DNA from: Bacteroidaceae bacterium
GTDB taxonomy: Bacteria > Bacteroidota > Bacteroidia > Bacteroidales > Bacteroidaceae
Assembly (NCBI GenBank): GCA_017541025.1
Contig: JAFXZY010000017.1
Span: forward strand, 1 to 48,527
Direction: 5' to 3'
Length of the DNA stretch: 48,527 bases
Below, one piece after another: positions 44,301 through 48,527 of this stretch; within the stretch, counting starts at the first letter, position 1, and every line of letters starts with the position of its first letter. Under the pieces are notes generated by a model. The model was given only the letters and a program-made list of their open reading frames with translations. It had not been told where the DNA came from and searched no databases. The translations under genes were made by a program, and so were the position numbers.

Positions 44301-44687
44301 CGTACCCTGATACATATTTTTTGCCCAGTTAGAAAATTGGTCGAAACCAGCCTGAGTGCAAGTCATGTCCTCTGTCATCACATCTCGGACGTGCATGATA
44401 GCCCCATAGCCGAACATGTAGTGGCGTGAATTATCGTTTGCCTTCCATGAAAGGTTCCATGGCAAATAGTCTCGACTAAAACGAATGCTCTCTATTTGAT
44501 CCATAGAAAGGGTAGCGGCAGAGTCGGCATATAAATCTACGGTTTTTGCAGAGTCGTTAAACTCCATTTCGTAGAATCCGTTATATGTTGAGACGGCGCC
44601 GTCATTTGTTTTTACCTTCAGTTGTACCTGGGCAGTAGCAGCAAGAAATGTCAATGCGGCTACTAGTATAGAAATCAGTCTTCTCAT
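41361..44687 (-). CDS. RagB/SusD protein fused to SusE-like beta-sandwich domains
   Basis: A 1108-residue protein. The signal peptide (LTFLAATAQVQ) has no lipobox Cys, unlike ordinary SusD. Residues 22-75 are a short beta module. Residues about 75-560 are SusD-like: ALLYLDMARMYEF and YGLKARLYLWIGDYKNAQRYA (TPR helices), FPLMRVEEMFFIEAEAAAQ and ELWGEGQTFFDVKRL. From about 600, SusE/SusF-like sandwiches follow (NIYLRVKSYVTASPTIQYASNTV type motifs), with further beta domains to the end. SusD binds glycans and caps a SusC transporter, but no SusC is in the window. The gene is 18 bases after the T9SS-tailed protein gene. Confidence 0.82.
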   Translation of the reverse strand: MRRLISILVAALTFLAATAQVQLKVKTNDGAVSTYNGFYEMEFNDSAKTVDLYADSAATLSMDQIESIRFSRDYLPWNLSWKANDNSRHYMFGYGAIMHVRDVMTEDMTCTQAGFDQFSNWAKNMYQGTAFVYSNYVWGYLRDMVLESNQWIVACKGQDALKGLLGIAYASRALLYLDMARMYEFQPNDRTNPISTSGQNVTGLTVPIITEETEFDEQTGYYYAPRATRQEMAKFISDDLDLAEKLIPELDIDSHLLPHLDVVYGLKARLYLWIGDYKNAQRYARLAIETTTTKPMNREQMLSATTGFNDPTCWMWGVQYFPEDNAVKTSITNWTSWVSNQTTFGYTGTSTNMYLCIDKKMYERIPDTDVRKLLWISPDNNALNEQIPSVITGASTPINQFLPGYASIKFRPGQGNADNYMIGALSAFPLMRVEEMFFIEAEAAAQQGDLQLAQQLTNQFMKQYRNPSYAFPASGQQATIEEIVMQKRVELWGEGQTFFDVKRLNLSVTRDYEESNFPPDCRFNTEGRPAWMNFVFPALEEKYNAALNEVNNPDPSDVYLANYKPANADSIKNHIHSNTVLDIPKFIDKLEVLPLDSVEQILFSFTPPENDGNVTFESQLQVSLTPTFPQDQTKILSTAIGVSGTKQVNIYCTSLSNTLAWLMKQQGKPSSGEANIYLRVKSYVTASPTIQYASNTVSFRVKVSDIPGFYFGYSYAPRITANNVDVLDMEKLAGQENVKVCSLNMEGEGRVYTAYDTDFPYRLNLNLWGLGFDVNANGIANPQNLYYDPFVSIYKMNWGEQFTGHPAEYPGLQHYNANITCRTERDDLIIPIKSNPIDVSVIVNHQAWIEYDYHWTDSRSTVMKSEMMPDITQVSYEKAQGENIYRLQAPYATGHNLLLYVEENNAVTMPRQYAYNDALGQTVYVSGQGTFDGYTFDMQITFSNADNTQSIVHHEIYGEKPEWTKLYTGIFFAELFNYYDYGIIYKSLKEEGLYKLVPFIYNEEGFVFTWNKEDNTLSFSDQPTGYNHSEYGMIMACDYTGGHVEDGENGLIFHFYIKYCVDAGTFGAFDDTFTVTNVATNRVKAKDVPTPPQNKKIKLESQLLKLEE

Positions 44688-44705
44688 GTGTGGTTCCTTC
44701 CTTTG

Positions 44706-45206
44706 TTATTTTTTGATAAACTTAAAAACCGTCTTTCCAGCTTTAACAATATAAATGCCGCTTGGCAGCAAACTGGTATCAATGGGTGTGTCCCCTTCGG
44801 ATGTTTTGGTGGAGAGGCGCTGACGACCATTCGAATCAAAGAGGGTGACAGGTGTGCCTGCAGGCAGACCGCTAAGGTTCATTTTGCCATGTATGCTTCC
44901 ACCATCAAACATTTTCAATTTATCAATGCCATTAATGATGTCATTACCAAAGAACATTTCTACTTGTAGCGGGTGTAATTGTATGTAAGACTCCGTACCG
45001 TCTTCTTGTTCCATAACTAATCTTACCATGTTTTGGTAGAGATAATAATTACTGCTATAAGGGCTGAGGAGCCTAACCTTGGTTATCTGTTGTTTTAGAA
45101 TAGAACCATTCACAGTTATTACATAATCGGTTGTTTGAGCGGATATGCCCAAAGTACAACATAGCAGCAAGGCAAAAGACAGTTTTGTAAGTAATTTTTG
45201 TTTCAT
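44706..45206 (-). CDS. Secreted protein with T9SS-type C-terminal sorting signal
   Basis: A 166-residue protein starting MKQKLLTKLSFALLL, with the signal cut near GISAQ. The N-terminal module (TDYVITVNGSILKQQITKVRLL) resembles the short module at the start of the SusD fusion. The last 70 residues (GLPAGTPVTLFDSNGRQ ... LPSGIYIVKAGKTVFKFIKK) follow the Por secretion type A sorting domain, with the GIYIV strand and a basic end. That predicts export by the type IX system and attachment to the surface. The promoter is at 45314-45342. Confidence 0.72.
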   Translation of the reverse strand: MKQKLLTKLSFALLLCCTLGISAQTTDYVITVNGSILKQQITKVRLLSPYSSNYYLYQNMVRLVMEQEDGTESYIQLHPLQVEMFFGNDIINGIDKLKMFDGGSIHGKMNLSGLPAGTPVTLFDSNGRQRLSTKTSEGDTPIDTSLLPSGIYIVKAGKTVFKFIKK

Positions 45207-45313
45207 AATTATTTGGGTTTGGCTATTTTTAAGTTGTCTTTTCGTTGCAAATATAACTTCTTTCTCTGATTCAACCAGAGGTGACAAGGGACTTCTTATC
45301 TTAATTTTTTATG

Positions 45314-45342
45314 CAAAGATAGCATTTTTTTCTTGGAACAAA
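45314..45342 (-). promoter_or_regulatory. Promoter of the T9SS protein and SusD fusion unit
   Basis: On the minus strand TTTG (45342-45339), 17 bases, TATCTTTG (45321-45314). A leader of roughly 100 bases follows. A second TATATTTG lies at 45255-45248, without a well-spaced -33. Confidence 0.55.
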
Positions 45343-45393
45343 CACTTATCCCATATTTTTTTCGAAACTTGGGGATTGAAGTTTAGAAAATCT

Positions 45394-45527
45394 CACATCA
45401 GACATCATCCTTCAGCCATCATACATCAGCCTTCATACATCATCCATCTTCCATCATCCATCTTCCCTCAGCCATCAGCCCTCAGCCATCTTCCCTTTCA
45501 TCATCTTCTTCATCATCAGAAGAATAG
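45394..45527. repeat. Second degenerate CATCnTnC tandem repeat
   Basis: About 134 bases built from CATCATCC, CATCTTCC, CAGCCATC, CATACATC and CAGCCCT units, like 40107-40211. It overlaps the 3' end of the acidic small ORF, whose final codons and stop are formed by repeat units. Confidence 0.8.
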
Positions 45528-45616
45528 AGGCTACTTTCGTTGCGCTTTTCTCTCTCATGCTCTTCATGAGCATCTACGTTAGCCATGAAAGCTATAAAAT
45601 CCGTGAAATCCAACAT
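45482..45616 (-). CDS. 44-residue acidic ORF
   Basis: Starts MLDFTDFIAFMANVDAHEEH and continues with a charged, Asp/Glu-rich tail (SSDDEEDDEREDG) that runs into the CATC-type repeat. No known family. It follows the 27-residue hydrophobic ORF by 29 bases. A hydrophobic mini-ORF beginning MWI followed by an acidic mini-protein is also what 41009-41267 shows, which supports a real, repeated gene pair. Confidence 0.4.
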   Translation of the reverse strand: MLDFTDFIAFMANVDAHEEHEREKRNESSLYSSDDEEDDEREDG

Positions 45617-45645
45617 AGTAAAATGTATTTCTAGTAAACACACAC

Positions 45646-45729
45646 TCAGCACTGCGCTGAAACATTTCCCTGATTGTTGTCACCAGACATAAGGAAAAGC
45701 ATAAAAAAAACTGCAAAAACTATCCACAT
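45646..45729 (-). CDS. 27-residue hydrophobic ORF (MWI-type)
   Basis: Starts MWIVFAVFFMLFLMSGDN and ends NVSAQC. One membrane helix makes up most of it. The start ATGTGGATA plus the upstream TTAARACG resemble the ATG region at 41267 (MWIIIAVIV). It lies about 40 bases downstream of the palindrome at 45770-45798. Too short to be certain. Confidence 0.35.
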   Translation of the reverse strand: MWIVFAVFFMLFLMSGDNNQGNVSAQC

Positions 45730-45769
45730 AATCGTACGTTTTAATTGTTTTACAGTGCAAAGTAAACCC

Positions 45770-45798
45770 CATGCTGTACCATAACGCGGTACAACATG
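45770..45798. promoter_or_regulatory. Palindromic operator candidate
   Basis: CATGCTGTACC-ATAACGC-GGTACAACATG: 11-bp arms with one mismatch and a 7-base centre. On the minus strand TTACTTTG (a -7-like element) follows 3 bases later, where the spacer to a -33 element should be. It lies between the 102-residue protein gene and the mini-ORFs. Confidence 0.5.
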
Positions 45799-45837
45799 AA
45801 GAAATTTTTAAATTTTGTGGATTTTTTTTTTGAGTAG

Positions 45838-46146
45838 CTATTCGTAGTACTCTATTTTCAGCTCATCACTTACATTGAAGTCCTCATGATAATCATCATC
45901 GTAGAGATAGACAATGCGAAGCCCACGATATTGTATAGGAACTTTGAGCGTATCCAGCAAATGCCAACGGGGACGCCCGAAGTCATACGAGAATCTGTCA
46001 AGCACCAGCCGATTGCTCACCCAGTCAAACTGGTAATACCCACCGCCAATGCACTCATCATCCCCTATGAGCAAATCCTTATGCTGATTCACCATTCCCA
46101 GACGGAGATACCCGTCCATTGTTATTATGAATTTAGGGAGATTCAT
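45838..46146 (-). CDS. 102-residue hypothetical protein
   Basis: A soluble, acidic protein starting MNLPKFIITMDGYLRLGMVNQHKDLL. Other segments are ECIGGGYYQFDW, LDRFSYDFGRPRW and a Tyr/Asp-rich end (RIVYLYDDDYHEDFN). No signal peptide or membrane helix. The pattern recalls small Bacteroidales proteins of unknown function. It lies 33 bases after the AbiH remnant and shares the strand of hsdR, so it may be part of a defence-associated block. Confidence 0.55.
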   Translation of the reverse strand: MNLPKFIITMDGYLRLGMVNQHKDLLIGDDECIGGGYYQFDWVSNRLVLDRFSYDFGRPRWHLLDTLKVPIQYRGLRIVYLYDDDYHEDFNVSDELKIEYYE

Positions 46147-46179
46147 GCTATACCCATTTACTCTCTGTACCCAAACACA

Positions 46180-46293
46180 TTATTCAGTTAATGCTTTACA
46201 ATATAATTTATTAACTACCCTGTAGCGCATAAGTTTCATGTCAAGCCCATGAGCCAAATCGAATCCGTTTCCTATGAGTACAAGCCTATTCAT
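46180..46293 (-). pseudogene. AbiH N-terminal remnant coupled to hsdR
   Basis: A 37-residue frame starting [18 protein letters not shown], the characteristic beginning of the phage-abortive-infection AbiH family (NRLxxIGNGFDLAHGL), then diverging and stopping at 46180. Full AbiH proteins have some 300 residues, so this is a truncated gene. Its ATG overlaps the hsdR stop in ATGA (46293-46290), the arrangement expected of a co-expressed defence gene. Confidence 0.65.
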
Positions 46294-48527
46294 TCTTTCT
46301 TATCCGAACTAAACTCATCTTCCTCCTCTGCAGCATTAGCATAAGGACTTTGGTGTAGAGGTACAACCTTAGATGTTGAACGCTTTGCGGCGTCTCTTAC
46401 AAGTGGGGTATAATCTTTAACTATGCGTAGCCAGTCAAAGATTTTCATGTCAGGATAGCGCTCTCCAAACTCCTTCATGCACTCCACATGCAAATCGCCA
46501 TCGGGAGTATCAGGATTAAGTTGTAAACGGTTAAAAATAAGGTTGCGAACATCATGGTCATCCTCGACTCTATCAAGCTTTTGGGGGGTATAATTCTCTT
46601 CATCATCAGCCCATCTGTTACATTGAGCCATTACCGTTTTAAGAGCCTGTTCCTGCCCCTCTGGTGGATAGTGGTACTTCTTCAGCAGTCGCTTCACCAT
46701 CACACGCATCTTGGCACGTGCAGAATCTTTGTGATTCCAGTCTATGGTTCTATTCTTGCAAAGTTGTTCTGTCAGTTCTTTTGTGAGTTTTACGAACTCC
46801 TCATTTGAATAGGCATCCTTCACTCCCTGAGGTGACGACAAAGCATCATAGAAAGCTTTCTCTTCTATGGTCAGCCCCAACTCATTGCCTTCCTCTTCAC
46901 ACTTCCTGATTTCTTCAGCCATCCTAAGCAGTTCTGCAATCACCTCTTCATTGGTAAGCATACCCTTCAGGTAGTTCGACAAAGCATTGTTCATCATCTC
47001 GCTGAATTTCAGACTTTGTACGATATTGGTACGTTCAAATTTCCGAATTCTATCCCGAACAAGATTCTCCAAGAGTTTCAGAGCCAGATTGCGTTCTTTC
47101 ATCTTCTTGATCTCATTCAGGAAACTCTTATCGAATAGTGAGAATTTTACATTGGGAGTCAGCACCTCTACACCCTGGCTTTGAAGACTCTGTTCCAACA
47201 AGCGGGATATTCGCTCGTTTATATCATGCTTAGATACGGTGGTTCCTTTTGCCTCCAGTCTTTGAAGCATAATCCTCACAGCATCCATAAAAGTGACTTC
47301 CAACTTATCATGATCAGAAATCAGCGACTTACACAGCGTCTGCGCATTATGCAGCAACTGGCTTTCAGTAATATAGACCTTAGAGTCCTTAGGGTCCTTT
47401 CCCAGCATGAAGTTCACACCACTTGTAATCAGTCTGCTGCGTTCTGGGTCAGAGCCTTCATACCAGCTGCTATAGTCGAAGCCGTGCAACAGGTCGCGGC
47501 ATATCTCCAGTTTCTCTTGGAATTTCACCAATGCCGTCTTGCCAATATCCGGGTCGCCAAACTGCTTCTTATCACGACTGGTATAGTCCTGCATAGCTTG
47601 TTTCAAAGCGCCTGCTATACCCACATAATCTACAACCAAGCCACCTTCCTTTTCAGGGAACACACGATTTACGCGAGCTATAGCCTGCATCAGATTGTGT
47701 TCCTTCATTGGTTTATAGACATACATTGTTGCAAGACTTGGCACATCAAAACCTGTCAGCCACATATCCACCACAATGGCAATCTTCATTGGGCTGTTGT
47801 CATCCTTGAAGAGGGCTGCATATTCTTTGTTCCGCTTGGCATCTATCACATCGTGCCATTCTTCCTTGTCATTATTTGCAGCACTTGCCACTACATGAAT
47901 CTTCTCAGTCCATCCTGGGCGAAGCTCCAGCATCTTCCTGTATATCTTAACAGCCGCCTCTTTGTTGTATGCCACTATCATTGCTTTACCTGTCAGTTCA
48001 TACTGGCGGTTCTTCTCATAGTGTTCTATGATGTCTTTACAGAGACTCCCTATCGTATCAGGATGACATAATATCTCTTTCAGTCCGCTATTCTCCTGAC
48101 GTGCCTTATTTATCTGTTCATCAGTTGCTCCTTCGTCTGCCAGACGGTCAAACTCTTCATCCAGTTTCCGCAAGGCATCGTCATTCAGATTCAGTTTGAT
48201 GACACGGCTTTCATAATAGACTGGTTTTGTTGCGCCATCAGCAACAGCCTGAGTCATATCATATACATCTATATAGTCACCAAACACCTCCTTCGTATCT
48301 CTATCCCTTTGAGATATTGGTGTACCTGTAAAGCCTATAAACGAGGCGTGAGGCAATGACTCGCGCATGAACAGCGCAAAGCCTTTCTTCATCTTCTCTG
48401 CCTTTGCATCCCAATGTTCATCACCATATTGTGAACGGTGTGCCTCGTCTGTGATTACTATGATGTTACTCCTGTCACTCAGCAGCCCTGTTCCCTCTTC
48501 AAACTTCTGAATGGTAGTGAAGATAAC
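46290..48527 (-). CDS. hsdR: Type I restriction enzyme R subunit (HsdR), 5' end outside window
   Basis: The last 745 residues of a type I restriction translocase/endonuclease. The visible part begins just before motif II ([14 protein letters not shown] box), continues with motif III FTGTP (GFTGTPIS), and has [14 protein letters not shown] and [10 protein letters not shown] (motifs V and VI) of the superfamily 2 helicase. A long helical C-terminal domain (about 350-700) would contact the HsdM/HsdS complex. The nuclease domain and motif I lie upstream, off the window, with hsdM and hsdS presumably there. The final ATGA couples the gene to the AbiH remnant. Confidence 0.93.
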   Translation of the reverse strand, partial: VIFTTIQKFEEGTGLLSDRSNIIVITDEAHRSQYGDEHWDAKAEKMKKGFALFMRESLPHASFIGFTGTPISQRDRDTKEVFGDYIDVYDMTQAVADGATKPVYYESRVIKLNLNDDALRKLDEEFDRLADEGATDEQINKARQENSGLKEILCHPDTIGSLCKDIIEHYEKNRQYELTGKAMIVAYNKEAAVKIYRKMLELRPGWTEKIHVVASAANNDKEEWHDVIDAKRNKEYAALFKDDNSPMKIAIVVDMWLTGFDVPSLATMYVYKPMKEHNLMQAIARVNRVFPEKEGGLVVDYVGIAGALKQAMQDYTSRDKKQFGDPDIGKTALVKFQEKLEICRDLLHGFDYSSWYEGSDPERSRLITSGVNFMLGKDPKDSKVYITESQLLHNAQTLCKSLISDHDKLEVTFMDAVRIMLQRLEAKGTTVSKHDINERISRLLEQSLQSQGVEVLTPNVKFSLFDKSFLNEIKKMKERNLALKLLENLVRDRIRKFERTNIVQSLKFSEMMNNALSNYLKGMLTNEEVIAELLRMAEEIRKCEEEGNELGLTIEEKAFYDALSSPQGVKDAYSNEEFVKLTKELTEQLCKNRTIDWNHKDSARAKMRVMVKRLLKKYHYPPEGQEQALKTVMAQCNRWADDEENYTPQKLDRVEDDHDVRNLIFNRLQLNPDTPDGDLHVECMKEFGERYPDMKIFDWLRIVKDYTPLVRDAAKRSTSKVVPLHQSPYANAAEEEDEFSSDKKE

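Noticed and set aside
47181-48071. 296-codon plus-strand open frame opposite hsdR
   Set aside because: Antisense shadow of a clear helicase gene; the translation is rich in Cys, His and Ile without a domain pattern.

Overview
The window comes from a Bacteroidota genome, most likely order Bacteroidales and Prevotella-like. The support is several promoters of the TTTG-N19/20-TAnnTTTG type, a RagB/SusD protein, a BACON lipoprotein, a Por/T9SS-style C-terminal tail, many SPII lipoproteins and strand-packed genes with 1-11 nt overlaps. No rRNA, integrase, transposase or CRISPR array was seen. One tRNA-Arg(CCG) is present.

Layout. 1-2500: the end of a metallophosphoesterase, a secreted beta-helix protein, a small protein with no recognised family, and a divergent lipoprotein with BACON-like domains. 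2527-8161 (minus): a cytoplasmic Gfo/Idh/MocA dehydrogenase, tatA, a Tat-exported Gfo/Idh/MocA dehydrogenase, a DUF1080 (3-keto-glycoside hydrolase family) protein, a secreted xylose-isomerase-like TIM barrel and tatC. This resembles the glycan-breakdown route through 3-keto-glycosides, here bracketed by the export machinery that its dehydrogenase needs. 8470-12251: a TPR protein, a Ca2+/Na+ antiporter, a small secreted protein and an SDR.

12263-26351 (minus) is one biosynthetic cluster of the aryl-polyene type: O-methyltransferase, lipid-A-type acyltransferase, two hotdog dehydratases, two ketosynthases each with an extra C-terminal domain, two acyl carrier proteins, an EamA/SMR-like membrane protein, a LolA-like carrier, a GT2-acyltransferase fusion, an esterase, an MMPL/RND exporter and an AMP-dependent ligase. 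No aromatic ammonia lyase is visible, and the only ketoreductase candidate is the SDR that converges on the cluster. 26534-33627: a fasciclin lipoprotein, a GH20 hexosaminidase, a radical SAM protein and an S9 peptidase.

33628-34441 holds tRNA-Arg, a decayed second copy of it, two related terminator hairpins and a promoter that drives only a 37-codon ORF. 34442-39940 (plus): a membrane-anchored AraC regulator, an outer-membrane barrel, an amidohydrolase lipoprotein and a type-B carboxylesterase lipoprotein, probably an uptake and hydrolysis cassette. 40100-46293 is the oddest part: an FxLYD-like membrane protein, tiny hydrophobic or acidic ORFs interrupted by tandem repeats, a SusD protein fused to SusE-like domains with no SusC, a T9SS-tailed protein, a palindromic operator candidate and an AbiH remnant coupled to hsdR. 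The window ends inside hsdR.

Short intergenic repeat families recur throughout, and several appear to have been read into coding sequence (exporter C-terminus, ketosynthase linkers).
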